Notes: generated from the sequence alone by a model not told the origin. A DNA stretch of 64,000 nucleotides from Chitinophagales bacterium (GCA_017303335.1 JAFLBK010000004.1:372001-436000), one strand, 5' to 3'. Positions 54,341-64,000 are shown, counted from the stretch's first letter. Numbers and translations: made by a program.

Positions 54341-55378
54341 TTACCAGGCGCATCTCGGGCAGGTTTCCTTATAGCGGTTGCCCAGTACGAATCCCAACAT
54401 CACTTCATGGGTTCCTTTCGTAAAGGTTTGCAGACGTGATGTAGTTTGATGTTCGTACGCATAGCTGATGTTGAATACATTGGAAATATTCATCCCGATC
54501 ATGCCGGAATATCCCGCTACCAGGTCGGAATGACGGTAGCTGCCCCCGATCCATAAGAAGTCCTGGTACTGCAGCTTCAGGTTGGCATGCAGACCGAATA
54601 ACTGCGGTTGCCAGTATTGTACCATAACAGATGGCAGGGCCGTGATCTGGTCAGTAAGGGCGAACTTATAACCCGCGGTTCCGAAATAGTTGATGGTATA
54701 GCTGGAGCCGTATTTATCGTTGGTTACAAACCGTGCTTTACCGGGAATGATATTCAGCGCAGACACACCCACAAAGTAACGGGCAGAATAGAGCCAGAGT
54801 CCCGCTCCTATCTCCGGTTTGATCTTGGATATCTCCCCGTTGCTGATGCCGATCGCCGGATCATTGGGATCGAGATTGCCCCACTCGATCTTGGAACGAT
54901 CGAGGCTCACGCTGGTAACACCGGCGCTCAATCCGGCAGAGATGCTTGTTTTGGCTGTAATCGGAATGTGATAGGCATAGTTAGCCGCGATCGACCAGCG
55001 GGTGATATACCCCGTCTTATCATTGATCGCGGTAAGGCCTATGCCATGGTGCGGGCTCGACACTGCGTATTCATCCCAGGCCTTGGGGCCTGCAGGGTTT
55101 TGTCCGGGCACCGCGAAGGAGTTGATACCCGTGCGGAAATCCCGTTTGCCCAATGGCCCATGAATACTCAGGTAAGTGGTCAGCGGCGCACCGGTGATAC
55201 CGGCCCATTGATTCCGGTAACTCAGTTTCACATCGGTATAGTTCTCTATACCCGTGATCGCGGGGTTCAGAATGTAGTTGTTTAAGATGTACTGGGTATA
55301 GTAAGGCTTCGCCTGGGCATGCGCTGTTTGTACAGCAGCGAGGCAGGCAACAGACAGTACCGCAAGAATTTTCTTCAT
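54341..55378 (-). CDS. PorP/SprF-family T9SS outer-membrane protein
   Basis: 345 residues from the ATG at 55378; the frame extends to 55465, but this ATG opens the signal peptide (KKILAVLSVACLAAVQTAHA). Family signatures: KPYYTQYILNNYILNPAITG, YRNQWAGITGAPLTTYLSIH, GVGLTAINDKTG in related form (HGIGLTAINDKTG), and a C-terminal GTHEVMLGFVLG. PorP/SprF proteins assist T9SS export or surface attachment of large adhesins, and are often encoded next to a SprB-like cargo, as here with the giant gene 86 bp upstream. Confidence 0.95.
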   Translation of the reverse strand: MKKILAVLSVACLAAVQTAHAQAKPYYTQYILNNYILNPAITGIENYTDVKLSYRNQWAGITGAPLTTYLSIHGPLGKRDFRTGINSFAVPGQNPAGPKAWDEYAVSSPHHGIGLTAINDKTGYITRWSIAANYAYHIPITAKTSISAGLSAGVTSVSLDRSKIEWGNLDPNDPAIGISNGEISKIKPEIGAGLWLYSARYFVGVSALNIIPGKARFVTNDKYGSSYTINYFGTAGYKFALTDQITALPSVMVQYWQPQLFGLHANLKLQYQDFLWIGGSYRHSDLVAGYSGMIGMNISNVFNISYAYEHQTTSRLQTFTKGTHEVMLGFVLGNRYKETCPRCAW

Positions 55379-55464
55379 GGCTTTCAGTTTATTTTCACAA
55401 TGTTCAGGTTTATAGAAGAAGCGATTACGGCGAAGGTCATTCCGCCGCAATCGCGTCGTTATCA

Positions 55465-58400
55465 TTATTTCACAATGGTCACATAACCGGTGAGCGGATC
55501 GCGGCCATTACCCGGTTCGATGATATAATAATACGTATCGAACGGTAATGGCTTTCCTTTGATCGTACCATCCCATGGTGTATTGTAACCCCTTGATTCA
55601 AATACCAGCTGGCCGGCACGGTTGAACACCTGTACCCTGTTATCCGGGTAGGTATTCAGGTAATCGATGCTCCACACATCGTTGATGCCGTCGTTATTGG
55701 GTGTAAAGGTGTTCGGAATCTTCGGGAACTTGAGCAGTTTCACGAACATCTTGTCGCTGGCAGCGCAACCGCCACGTGCTGTAACGGTAAGCGTGTAGGT
55801 CATGTCGGTCAGCGGCTTGTTCACTTTTACGTTCGCCACTTTATTATCGATCAGGTACTGGTTCGGCGTCCATACATATTGCAGGTCGTTACCTGTTACC
55901 ACCGGCTGCAGGGTGATCTGTCCACCCTCGAGTATGTAACGATCCGGACCGGCGTCTACCACCGGGTATGAATGTACGGTGAAACTCTTCGTGATCGTAT
56001 CACTGTTACAACCGATGCTGTTCACCGAGTAGAACGTGATGGTATAGGTCTTGGCCGTTGTATAGGTGTAATTGATCGGGTTGGTGGTATAGATACCGCT
56101 GCCATCGCCCAGGTCCCAATGCCATTGGGTGATGATACCATCCTTACCGTCCGACAGGTCGGTAAGTGTTACCGCGTCGCCGATACAAACACCATTCGGG
56201 TTGCTGAAGCTGAAGTCGGCCTTCGGTTGCGGATGGATATTATTCATCGGAATCGTCTTCGTGGTAACGCAACCGGCGTTGCTGGTAGCCGTGAGCGATA
56301 CGTTGAATGGCGTTGCAAAATAATACTGGTGCGTGGGGTCCAGCGCTGAAGAAAGCGGTGAACCATCACCGAAGTTCCAGGAATAGGTCAGCGGCGTACC
56401 GTTGGCGATACCCGAGAGGTTCTGGAATTGTACAATCGCATTGGGCAGACATACGGAATTCGTAAAGCTGAAATCGGGAGCCGGGAATACATCGCTTACA
56501 TCGATCACCACATCTGCCACATTCATATTCTGAACACAGGCCGTAGCGCTTCCATCACGTACACTCAGCAAGCGATACGTAAATGTGCCGGCAGCAGTTG
56601 GGTTATGCTGAAGTGTAACAGACGTATTGGCGCCGGTGGTACTGATCGTTTGCGGAGCACCGCCATTGACTGTATACGTGAACATGTATGGTGTTGTTCC
56701 TCCCGAACCGCTGAACGTGATATCCGGACGGTTGGTTGAGTTGATACAAACCAGTTTATTGCCGGTGATGGAACCGGTTGGCAATGGATTCACTTTGATC
56801 ACCTGGTCGGGTATATTCATATTCTGGCTGCAGGCTGTAGCGCTTCCATCCTGAACGCTGATCAGTTTATACGTGAATGTATTAGCCACGGCGGTGTTTT
56901 GCTGTACCGTAACCGAGTTGCTCAATGCCGTGGTGGTTGCAACCTGCGGTGCGCCGCCGTTGATCGAATAGGTGAATGTATAAGGCCTTGTTCCGCCCGA
57001 ACCGGTGAAGGTAATGCCCGGCCATACAGGATCATTCTGACAAACCTCCGTTGTTCCTGCCATGGTTGCCGATGGAACGGGGTTGATGGTAATGGTTCCG
57101 GACAGTGCGTTATTGATACATGGACCGGTGGTGGTAACGGTGTAGTTGAATGTGCCGGATACGGTTGGCGTGCCGCTGATCGTAAACACGCCGGCAGCGA
57201 ATGTACCCGTTACACCGGCTGGCAATGCACCCGCGGTGATCGATGCGCCCGTGCCTCCTCCGCCAATCGTGTAGGTGATCGGGAGGATGGCATTACCGTT
57301 ACACAACGACTGGTTATCGGTACCGGCCGCCGATGACAACGCGATGGTTGAATTCGCGTTCACCGTGATCGTTCCTGATAAAGTCGGGTTCACACAAGGA
57401 CCAGCAGTTCCAACCGTGAAGTTAAAGACACCGCTTACCGTAGGTGTTCCACTGATCGTGAACACGCCGGCAGCAAAAGTTCCGGTTACACCGGCAGGCA
57501 GTGCGCCCGCTGTGATCGATGCGCCGGTTCCGCTACCCGCGATGGCGTAGGTGATATTCGTGATCGGGTTATTGATACATACGGTTTGTGTTGGCGTGCC
57601 GGCGGCAGATGTAAGGTTCAATGTTGCATTCGGCGTTACCGTGATCGTACCCGACAGGGAGTTGTTGATACATGGACCACCCGTCGTTACGGTATAGTTG
57701 AAGGTACCGGCTACGGTTGGTGTTCCGCTGATCGTAAACACGCCGGCCGCGTAGGTGGCGGTTATGCCGGCAGGCAATGATCCGGCTGTGATTGTTGCAC
57801 CCGTACCTCCTCCACCGATCGCGTAGGTAATGGGAGTCAATGCGGTATTGATACATTTTGTCTGGTTATCGGTACCGGCCGCGGATGACAACGCGATGGT
57901 CGAGTTCGCGTTCACCGTGATCGTTCCTGATAAGGTCGGGTTCACACAAGGACCAGCGGTTCCAACGGTGAAGTTGAAGATGCCGCTTACTGTGGGTGTA
58001 CCGCTGATGGTGAACACACCGGTAGCAAAAGTTCCGGTTACACCGGCAGGCAGTGCGCCCGCGGTGATCGATGCGCCGGTTCCGCTACCCGCGATGGCGT
58101 AGGTGATATTCGTGATCGGGTTGTTGATACATACGGTTTGTGTTGGCGTGCCGGCGGCAGATGTAAGATTCAAGGTAGCATCCGGCGTTACCGTGATCGT
58201 ACCCGAGAGGGAATTATTGATACATGGTCCGGCTGTAGTTACGGTATAGTTGAATGTTCCGGCTACCGTTGGCGTTCCGGTAATAACAAAACTACCACCA
58301 ACATACGTACCCGTTACACCGGCAGGCAATGCGCCCGCGGTAATGGATGCACCGGTTCCTCCCCCGGCAATCGCGTAGGTGATATTGGTCAACGGCGTAT

Positions 58401-61400
58401 TGATACATTTTGTCTGGTTATCGGTACCGGCCCCGGATGACAACGCGATGGTTGAATTCGCGTTCACCGTGATCGTGCCGGATAAGGTCGGGTTCACACA
58501 AGGACCAGCGGTTCCTACCGTAAAGTTGAAAACACCGCTTACAGTAGGCGTACCCGTGATGGTGAATACGCCGGCAGCAAAGGTTCCGGTTACACCGGCA
58601 GGCAATGCTCCCGCGGTGATCGATGCGCCGGTTCCGCTACCCGCGATGGCGTAGGTGATATTCGTGATCGGGTTGTTGATACATACGGTCTGTGTTGGCG
58701 TGCCGGCAGCAGAAGTAAGATTCAATGTTGCATCCGGCGTTACCGTGATGGTACCTGTGAGGGTTCTGTTCACACAGGGGCCGGTTGTAACAACACTATA
58801 ATTGAATGTACCGGCCACTGTCGGAGCGCCCGATATGATCACCGTGCCTCCGGCATAAATGCCGGTTACGCCGGCTGGCAAACCACTAACGGTTCCGCCG
58901 TTACCGCTACCCCCTACGGAATACGTGATATTGGTCAGCAGTGTATTGATACAGAGGGTTTGGTTATCGGTACCCGCGGCAGATGTAAGATTCAGGGTTG
59001 CATCGGGCGTAACGGTGATCGTACCCGACGCCGTCGGCTTCACGCAGGGCCCGGTTGTCGTTACCGTGTAATTGAATGTGCCGCTGGCTGATGGTGTACC
59101 CGTGATGGTGATCACACCACCGGCATAAGTACCGGTTACACCGGCTGGCAAACCGGTAACAGTACCGCCGGTTCCGCTTCCACCCACCGCATACGTGATA
59201 TTCGTGATCGGGGTATTGATACACAGCGTCTGGTTGTTTGTACCCGCGGCAGATGTAAGATTCAGGGTTGCATCCGGGGTAACGGTGATCGTACCCGTAG
59301 TACTGGGAAGTACACATGGTCCTGCCGTATTTACGGTATAGGTAAAGGTACCGGCTACCGTTGGGATACCCGTGATCGAGATGATACCACCCGCGTAGGT
59401 TCCGGTTACCCCGGCAGGCAGGCCCGTTACGGTACCGCCGGTTCCTCCGCCACCTACGGCATACGTAATATTCGTAAGCACGGTATTGATACAGATGGTC
59501 TGGTTATCGGTACCCGCTGCGGAGGTGAGATTCAGGGTTGCGTCGGCATTAACGGTGATGGTTCCATTGGCCGTTGGCTTCACACAAGGGCCCGTTGTAT
59601 TCACTGTATAGGCGAATGTGCCCGATACGGTAGGTGTACCCGTGATCGTGATCACCCCGCCGGCATAGGTACCGGTAACACCGGCTGGCAAACCGGTAAC
59701 AGTACCGCCGGTTCCGCTTCCACCTACTGCGTATGTGATGTTGGTGATCGGCGTATTGATACAAACCGTCTGGTTATTTGTGCCCGCGGCAGATGTAAGG
59801 TTAAGCGTTGCGTCGGGCGTTACGGTGATCGTGATCTCCTGCCCCGTGATCTGCTTCACACACAAAGCAGATCCAAGCACCCTGACACTATCCAGTGTGT
59901 AGGTAAACGTTCCCGCTGCCGTTGGGTTATGCATAATAATAGCAGTGGCTGCTGTGGGAGATCCGCTGTTTACAGTCAGCGGTACACCGGGTGTAGTATG
60001 GTAATAGAATGTATACAAGCCGCTCGCCGGAGCTCCTGAACCGGTAAAGGTTACCGGTTGCTGGGCACCATTGATACATACCGTATTGGTACCATCGATG
60101 ATCGCCGCGGGAAGTGGGGTCACCAGTACCTGGCGCATTACGGTATCGCTCACACAGCCGGGTGTGGTGATGTTTACGTAACGAACGTCAAAGGTACCGG
60201 GCGCCGTAAACGTATGGCTGGGCGCCGCCAGTATTGAATTATTGTTCGCTCCGCTGGCTATATCGCCAAAATCCCACCACCACCTGTAGATCGGGTTGGT
60301 GCTGCTGCTATTATCGGTGAATTGCACCGCTTCCGCCACACAATTCGGGTTGGTGAAATTGAAATTAGGGATAGAAGGCCCTGTTACTTCAATTTCAAAA
60401 TCAATATCCTGTTCGCTACCGCAGCCATCGGTATTCGGGCTGTAGGTAGTCGCTTTAATTACATAGGTTCCCGGTGTGTTTACTATAAAATTGGTAGGAA
60501 GTGAATACCAGTAAATGGGTCTTACACCCGTGCCTGTGATCGAATCCGGGGTACCCGGAGGATAATAGGTCCAAACAGGTGTATATCCGGGCAAACTGCT
60601 TACATCCCAGTAGATCGAATCGGCCTGGTAAGGGAGAGGCAGTTTTATCTTAAAAGGCAAGTCTTTGCACACTTTATTATTCTCAATTCCATAAGGAGTG
60701 AATACCCCAGGAACATTTGGATCCTTGACGTAAGTGCCTGCAGAATACGCATACGATTCCACGTTACCCCATCCATAACAGATGGCATTGAATCCGCTAT
60801 CAGCTGTTAGCCTGTATGAATTCGCTCCTGCCGGAAAGGATTGAACCAGGTATGAGAAACCAGGCATCGCAGCAAAATTTTGCCAGGTTCCTGTCGGCGG
60901 TGCTCCATTGATTGTAAAACTGGCAACGGCCGTGGTTTTAATAAGCACATTCAAATAAGGTCTGGATATATTTTGCCTGTTTGAAGTAAATATGGTTATA
61001 TCACTGATGTTCTGTTCAACCGGATTAAGGATCACCATATCCGGGTCTCCTACCCTTCCGGCCGCTGGGCCCGGCTGGCCGGTACACACATCAGCCTGGG
61101 CAAATTGAGCGACGCAGATCGGCTTATCAGCTGTAATATTTGTTGGCGCCGTTAATACCTGCGGATTGGCAGTAAAGGCACCAGGATAGATCATGCCGGC
61201 ATTCAGCGTTGCGACCAAAATGCCATCAAAGTAAACGTTTGTGTTATCCTCAGCAGCCATAACGCGGTATGGGTTTCCATTCGGATAGTCGGCAAATGGT
61301 ACAAAACCAAAATTCTTTCCCCAGGTGGATGATGGATATAGCTGCTGCCAAAGCGGATCGTATGACCCCCCGTTACAAACAGGTGTTCCGAATGTAACAT

Positions 61401-62130
61401 TGGAACTGCCGGAAAATACGGCTATCGGCAAGCAACCGCCCGATCCTGAAGCAACTGATTCTATAAGTGTTCCGGTCAGATCCTGTGTACCGGCTGCTCC
61501 ATCAGGCGATTGATACTGGATCATGTCGCCGGCTAAAGGAAGCGTAATCGTGAAGGAAGTTCCTTTCGCTCCATTTTTCATCGGCGTTATCTGGATGACG
61601 GTATTATCTTTCACGGCGATAACCTGGAACTGAGATCGGGCCAGGTAAGCGCCGTTATTGGCTCCGGCCTGGTTAAACGACATGGCAAAGTATTTTTTAC
61701 CAAGTACATTTGTTGGCAACAGCAAGGTGGCCGCACTGCGGGCGCCAGCCCACTGCTGGGCATAAGCCACTACGGCCGGCTTACCCGGATCAACCTTTAC
61801 CCGGATCGACTTTTTTAATATCTGGGTCACCGTCTCATTGGAAGACTCCCCGTTACTGATGTGCACATTGGCATTCCAGGGTATTTGTATTTCTTGGATA
61901 CCGTTGGCGGCAATATTAAAGGTAGATGCAAATGCCCCGTTGGGCATACTGATCGTTCCCGAACTGGCTCTGTCGGACGTTACAAAGATGCTCAGGGTTG
62001 CCAGACTTGCTCCACTGGGCACATGCTGTGGAAAGCAGAGATAGAAGTCTTTTCCTTTATTGCTGAAATCCTGTGCAGAGGCCGTAGTAACTGTAATTAC
62101 TGCGAGCAAGAGAAGTACAAATTTTCTCAT
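55465..62130 (-). CDS. Giant T9SS type B repeat adhesin (2221 residues)
   Basis: Order of parts: signal peptide (KFVLLLLAVITVTTASAQ); an IgGFc-binding-protein-like N-terminal region (about 20-490; GKDFYLCFPQHVPSG, CVAQFAQADVCTG); a PKD domain near 600-670 (YRWWWDFGDIAS); ten tandem ~91-residue repeats (about 773-1684, DNA 57079-59814), each with LPAGVTGTYAGGVITITGTP and a GPC turn; two further Ig-like units; two PKD domains (YSWNFGDGSP, WHWDLGDGSG); and a CHU_C tail starting IPNTFTPNNDGINDVW. The repeats resemble putative-Ig or SprB-type units. Each carries two conserved Cys (xCIN and GPC), so disulfides are likely. It should be exported by T9SS and act in adhesion or gliding together with the adjacent PorP/SprF protein. 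Confidence 0.93.
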   Translation of the reverse strand: MRKFVLLLLAVITVTTASAQDFSNKGKDFYLCFPQHVPSGASLATLSIFVTSDRASSGTISMPNGAFASTFNIAANGIQEIQIPWNANVHISNGESSNETVTQILKKSIRVKVDPGKPAVVAYAQQWAGARSAATLLLPTNVLGKKYFAMSFNQAGANNGAYLARSQFQVIAVKDNTVIQITPMKNGAKGTSFTITLPLAGDMIQYQSPDGAAGTQDLTGTLIESVASGSGGCLPIAVFSGSSNVTFGTPVCNGGSYDPLWQQLYPSSTWGKNFGFVPFADYPNGNPYRVMAAEDNTNVYFDGILVATLNAGMIYPGAFTANPQVLTAPTNITADKPICVAQFAQADVCTGQPGPAAGRVGDPDMVILNPVEQNISDITIFTSNRQNISRPYLNVLIKTTAVASFTINGAPPTGTWQNFAAMPGFSYLVQSFPAGANSYRLTADSGFNAICYGWGNVESYAYSAGTYVKDPNVPGVFTPYGIENNKVCKDLPFKIKLPLPYQADSIYWDVSSLPGYTPVWTYYPPGTPDSITGTGVRPIYWYSLPTNFIVNTPGTYVIKATTYSPNTDGCGSEQDIDFEIEVTGPSIPNFNFTNPNCVAEAVQFTDNSSSTNPIYRWWWDFGDIASGANNNSILAAPSHTFTAPGTFDVRYVNITTPGCVSDTVMRQVLVTPLPAAIIDGTNTVCINGAQQPVTFTGSGAPASGLYTFYYHTTPGVPLTVNSGSPTAATAIIMHNPTAAGTFTYTLDSVRVLGSALCVKQITGQEITITVTPDATLNLTSAAGTNNQTVCINTPITNITYAVGGSGTGGTVTGLPAGVTGTYAGGVITITGTPTVSGTFAYTVNTTGPCVKPTANGTITVNADATLNLTSAAGTDNQTICINTVLTNITYAVGGGGTGGTVTGLPAGVTGTYAGGIISITGIPTVAGTFTYTVNTAGPCVLPSTTGTITVTPDATLNLTSAAGTNNQTLCINTPITNITYAVGGSGTGGTVTGLPAGVTGTYAGGVITITGTPSASGTFNYTVTTTGPCVKPTASGTITVTPDATLNLTSAAGTDNQTLCINTLLTNITYSVGGSGNGGTVSGLPAGVTGIYAGGTVIISGAPTVAGTFNYSVVTTGPCVNRTLTGTITVTPDATLNLTSAAGTPTQTVCINNPITNITYAIAGSGTGASITAGALPAGVTGTFAAGVFTITGTPTVSGVFNFTVGTAGPCVNPTLSGTITVNANSTIALSSGAGTDNQTKCINTPLTNITYAIAGGGTGASITAGALPAGVTGTYVGGSFVITGTPTVAGTFNYTVTTAGPCINNSLSGTITVTPDATLNLTSAAGTPTQTVCINNPITNITYAIAGSGTGASITAGALPAGVTGTFATGVFTISGTPTVSGIFNFTVGTAGPCVNPTLSGTITVNANSTIALSSAAGTDNQTKCINTALTPITYAIGGGGTGATITAGSLPAGITATYAAGVFTISGTPTVAGTFNYTVTTGGPCINNSLSGTITVTPNATLNLTSAAGTPTQTVCINNPITNITYAIAGSGTGASITAGALPAGVTGTFAAGVFTISGTPTVSGVFNFTVGTAGPCVNPTLSGTITVNANSTIALSSAAGTDNQSLCNGNAILPITYTIGGGGTGASITAGALPAGVTGTFAAGVFTISGTPTVSGTFNYTVTTTGPCINNALSGTITINPVPSATMAGTTEVCQNDPVWPGITFTGSGGTRPYTFTYSINGGAPQVATTTALSNSVTVQQNTAVANTFTYKLISVQDGSATACSQNMNIPDQVIKVNPLPTGSITGNKLVCINSTNRPDITFSGSGGTTPYMFTYTVNGGAPQTISTTGANTSVTLQHNPTAAGTFTYRLLSVRDGSATACVQNMNVADVVIDVSDVFPAPDFSFTNSVCLPNAIVQFQNLSGIANGTPLTYSWNFGDGSPLSSALDPTHQYYFATPFNVSLTATSNAGCVTTKTIPMNNIHPQPKADFSFSNPNGVCIGDAVTLTDLSDGKDGIITQWHWDLGDGSGIYTTNPINYTYTTAKTYTITFYSVNSIGCNSDTITKSFTVHSYPVVDAGPDRYILEGGQITLQPVVTGNDLQYVWTPNQYLIDNKVANVKVNKPLTDMTYTLTVTARGGCAASDKMFVKLLKFPKIPNTFTPNNDGINDVWSIDYLNTYPDNRVQVFNRAGQLVFESRGYNTPWDGTIKGKPLPFDTYYYIIEPGNGRDPLTGYVTIVK
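57079..59814 (-). repeat. Ten tandem ~273-bp repeats within the adhesin gene
   Basis: The ten copies are about 90-92 codons each. Copies 1-4 (nearest the 5' end) are of one subtype (GGTVTGLPAGVTG or close); copies 5-10 alternate between a DATLNLT...PTQTVCINNP form and a NSTIALS...TDNQTKCIN form, so the last six look like three duplications of a two-unit block. Confidence 0.9.
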
Positions 62131-62169
62131 GTTGTTTGGTATGATGGCTGTTTTGCAATAAAAAACTAA

Positions 62170-62185
62170 ATCCCGTAAACGGGAT
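62170..62185. promoter_or_regulatory. Palindrome upstream of the adhesin gene
   Basis: ATCCCG-TAAA-CGGGAT is a perfect 6-bp inverted repeat 40 bp upstream of the adhesin start codon (62130, minus strand), in a leader position. It could be an operator or a 5' hairpin. Confidence 0.4.
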
Positions 62186-62497
62186 GCTTGCCTGGGGGGA
62201 ATAAGGTTTACAAGGATGGTGGATCCTGGGTAGTTTCTGCAGAGGAATTGGGAGGCTTCAAATATATAAATAAAAAGTTAAAAAGCCTCATTTTCAGGAG
62301 GGTTTTTAAGCAGTTTTTCCACATTTTGAGGGAATTATTGGAGAATTTATAATATAACCAGTTATGGTATCCGGCTAGTTCGGGTCCCCGGGGTAAGGCT
62401 TTCGGATGGGTTGTACTACAGGTTCCCTGATATTGTTGCTGAACGCAGACCCTGACAACTTTCTGTAGATCGTCGGTAAAGCAGGCGGCGGCTAGTC

Positions 62498-62531
62498 AAA
62501 AAACAAAAAAGCCGCATAGAAATGCAGCCTT
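62498..62531 (-). terminator. Intrinsic terminator after the 62636-63022 gene
   Basis: Minus-strand AAGGCTGCAT-TTCT-ATGCGGCTTT pairs over 10 bp with two G-T pairs and is followed by TTTTTTGTTTTTTG. The 505 bp between 62131 and 62635 otherwise hold no gene I can support. Confidence 0.85.
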
Positions 62532-62635
62532 TGTTAAGAATCTTTCGATTCTGTAACCCCCAAAGAAAACTTCGTAAACCAAGCACTAACGTTTTTCTGC
62601 CGGGGGCACGGCATTAAACGTGGTTTAGGGCCTTA

Positions 62636-63022
62636 TTATTTTGTTGCTGGTATAATTTCCGTGTTTATTTCCTGTTCCGATTTGTCGACCGGCATCAAGC
62701 GGTACGTCATGGCCGATTCGCCCCTTTTCCTCATTTTGGTCTTGTACTGGAACCGGTTTGCACCCTGGCGGGGATCAGGACCCAGCACGAGGGCAATGGT
62801 GGTAAAGGTTTGGCCATCAGCACTGCGCTGAATCTGCCAGTAATTCGCGTCCACCTGTCCGTCAGTCTGCCAGTCAATAACAAGCTGATCGCTGTTTTCA
62901 TATACGTTGAAATTGGTGATAACAATTTTCGCATTGGCTTTCGTTGTTTCCTGGGCCTGGGCCTTACCACATACCAGTGATACGATCAGAACCAGGCTCA
63001 GCATTTTTTGTATTGTTTTCAT
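62636..63022 (-). CDS. Small exported protein, unknown function
   Basis: 128 residues with a signal peptide (TIQKMLSLVLIVSLVCGKAQAQ). The rest resembles one fibronectin-like domain: KIVITNFNVYENSDQLVIDW in part, NYWQIQRSADGQTFTTIAL and a closing MTYRLMPVDKSEQEINTEII. These phrases are those of the linker domains found before T9SS tails, but no tail follows, so the protein is probably a free periplasmic protein or a remnant. It lies between two T9SS cargo genes on the same strand. Confidence 0.7.
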   Translation of the reverse strand: MKTIQKMLSLVLIVSLVCGKAQAQETTKANAKIVITNFNVYENSDQLVIDWQTDGQVDANYWQIQRSADGQTFTTIALVLGPDPRQGANRFQYKTKMRKRGESAMTYRLMPVDKSEQEINTEIIPATK

Positions 63023-63151
63023 TGTGCAACATTTTAATCTTTTGAAATGCCATAGGATTAATGTTTAACAATGAATAATGGATTTTGAAAAATGGAAGCT
63101 GACAGTTCAACACCACCAGCTTCCCGGAAAACTGGTTTAGGGTACGGGGTA

Positions 63152-64000
63152 CTAGTTTTTGATAACACGCTGGTTATCGATCACTGCACCATTCATGACC
63201 AGCTGGGCGATGTACATGCCCGGAGCAAGCTGGCTCAGGCCTTCAACCTGTAAATTGTTGAAGCCTTTGGTAATAGATGATTGTTTGGATAACAAAGTTT
63301 GACCATAGCTGTTGATGATACGGATCTGGGCGGTACCATTTTCGGTAGCGGAGAAACGCATGCTGAGGTTTTCGGTAAATGGATTGGGAGATACCTGCAT
63401 GGTAACCCCGGTTTTGGACTGGAGGCGCACCGCAAGCACATTGCTGTAGGTAAACTTACCGTCCACATCCACCTGCTTGAGGCGATAGTAAACCACCGTT
63501 TTGCCCTGCAGGTCGGCAATATTGTCTTTGAACTGGTAGCTCTTGCCAGTGCCATTTACAGAGAAACCGTCAAGCACGATTCCGGCTGTGCTGAAATCCG
63601 CCTTGTCGAAAGAACGCTCCACCACAAAATGACTGTTGTTCATTTCCCGGGCCGTGATCCATTTCAGCAATACCGTCTTATCAGCCACTACGGCGTCGAA
63701 AGATGTATATGTTACAGGTAAAATGCCTCCATTGGGAATACTTACGTTCGCGAAATAGCTGCAGTTATACCGATCCTGCACCGTGAAACCATTGCTCACT
63801 TTGCTTCCGATCCATACCTCGTTCACTTTATCGGTATTTGCATACCGGAAATTGATATTTGTAGGATAAGAAGAGGTATCAATATTATTCCAGTTCGTTA
63901 CAGGACCAAGTGCCTTTGTCATTCCAGCCTGCGTAGACATGGTAAGTACGGAGTTATTAGAAACGGTATAGCTAGCGAAATCTTTTGCAGCTACGAATTC
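63152..64000 (-). CDS. T9SS type A secreted protein (5' partial at window edge)
   Basis: The frame is open to the right edge of the window, so the start lies beyond 64000; the ATG at 63940 is internal (the upstream in-frame codons read EFVAAKDFASYTVSNNSVLT). The visible 282 residues end with a fibronectin-like linker (LKWITAREMNNSHFVVERSF, VYYRLKQVDVDGKFTYSNVL) and a type A sorting tail (MQVSPNPFTENLSMRFSATE, MYIAQLVMNGAVIDNQRVIK). The upstream body is not in the window, so its activity is unknown. Confidence 0.85.
   Translation of the reverse strand, partial: EFVAAKDFASYTVSNNSVLTMSTQAGMTKALGPVTNWNNIDTSSYPTNINFRYANTDKVNEVWIGSKVSNGFTVQDRYNCSYFANVSIPNGGILPVTYTSFDAVVADKTVLLKWITAREMNNSHFVVERSFDKADFSTAGIVLDGFSVNGTGKSYQFKDNIADLQGKTVVYYRLKQVDVDGKFTYSNVLAVRLQSKTGVTMQVSPNPFTENLSMRFSATENGTAQIRIINSYGQTLLSKQSSITKGFNNLQVEGLSQLAPGMYIAQLVMNGAVIDNQRVIKN

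Noticed and set aside
1..64000. tRNA, rRNA, transposase, integrase or phage genes
   Set aside because: None recognised on either strand by eye; a tRNAscan-SE run would settle the tRNA question.

Overview
The window reads as chromosome of a Bacteroidota bacterium, most likely of the Chitinophagaceae or a close relative. The evidence is proteins with type IX secretion system (T9SS) sorting tails of both type A and type B (gliding-motility C-terminal) kind, a PorP/SprF outer-membrane protein beside a giant repeat adhesin, a propeller-type LytS-family histidine kinase, DUF5777 and YceI proteins, a single-chain serine ammonia-lyase, a long NusB, and promoters with the Bacteroidota -7 box (TAnnTTTG) just upstream of several genes. 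I saw no tRNA, rRNA, CRISPR array, transposase or phage gene.

Layout. 1-7.7 kb: end of a secreted sugar-dehydrogenase-like protein, then a leftward heavy-metal RND efflux operon (small protein, CusA-type pump fused to a TolC-type channel, adaptor). 7.7-17 kb: a rightward block with YceI, a sensor kinase and a LytTR response regulator, followed by an envelope cytochrome cluster: a SprB-repeat/heme lipoprotein, an OB-fold protein, two more heme lipoproteins, a second YceI and a DUF5777 beta-barrel. Paired 21-bp-period direct repeats lie upstream of both halves of the cytochrome cluster and resemble LytTR binding sites. 17-21.4 kb: leftward succinate dehydrogenase operon (sdhC-sdhA-[glycosyltransferase]-sdhB). 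21.5-25.2 kb: a hypothetical gene, a secreted T9SS protein and a MurNAc-6-P etherase/sugar kinase pair. 25.3-28.6 kb: an S41 protease and a cystathionine beta-synthase-type enzyme.

28.6-29.4 kb is the largest gene-poor stretch. It is A-rich, full of hairpins, carries three degenerate ~57-bp tandem repeats, and ends in a strong intrinsic terminator only 18-20 nt before the start codon of a metal/cobalamin-receptor-like gene. It could be an unrecognised structured RNA or an attenuated leader. 30-42 kb is mainly housekeeping (aldolase, accD, smpB, serine ammonia-lyase, FKBP isomerase, lysoplasmalogenase, SET-domain protein) plus two T9SS type B cargo proteins. 42-52.7 kb holds a CPBP protease, groES-groEL, nusB-DUF1573-yajC, coaE, nnr, a membrane pyrophosphatase and a BlaI/BlaR-like pair with a perfect operator-like palindrome. 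54.3-64 kb is a leftward surface-adhesin region: PorP/SprF, a 2221-residue adhesin with ten ~91-residue repeats, and two further secreted proteins, the last cut by the window edge.

The most interesting candidates are the regulated CX4CH-cytochrome/YceI/beta-barrel cluster at 7.7-17 kb and the structured, repeat-bearing intergenic region at 28.6-29.4 kb. Functions are inferred from recognisable motifs and family knowledge; no database search was possible.
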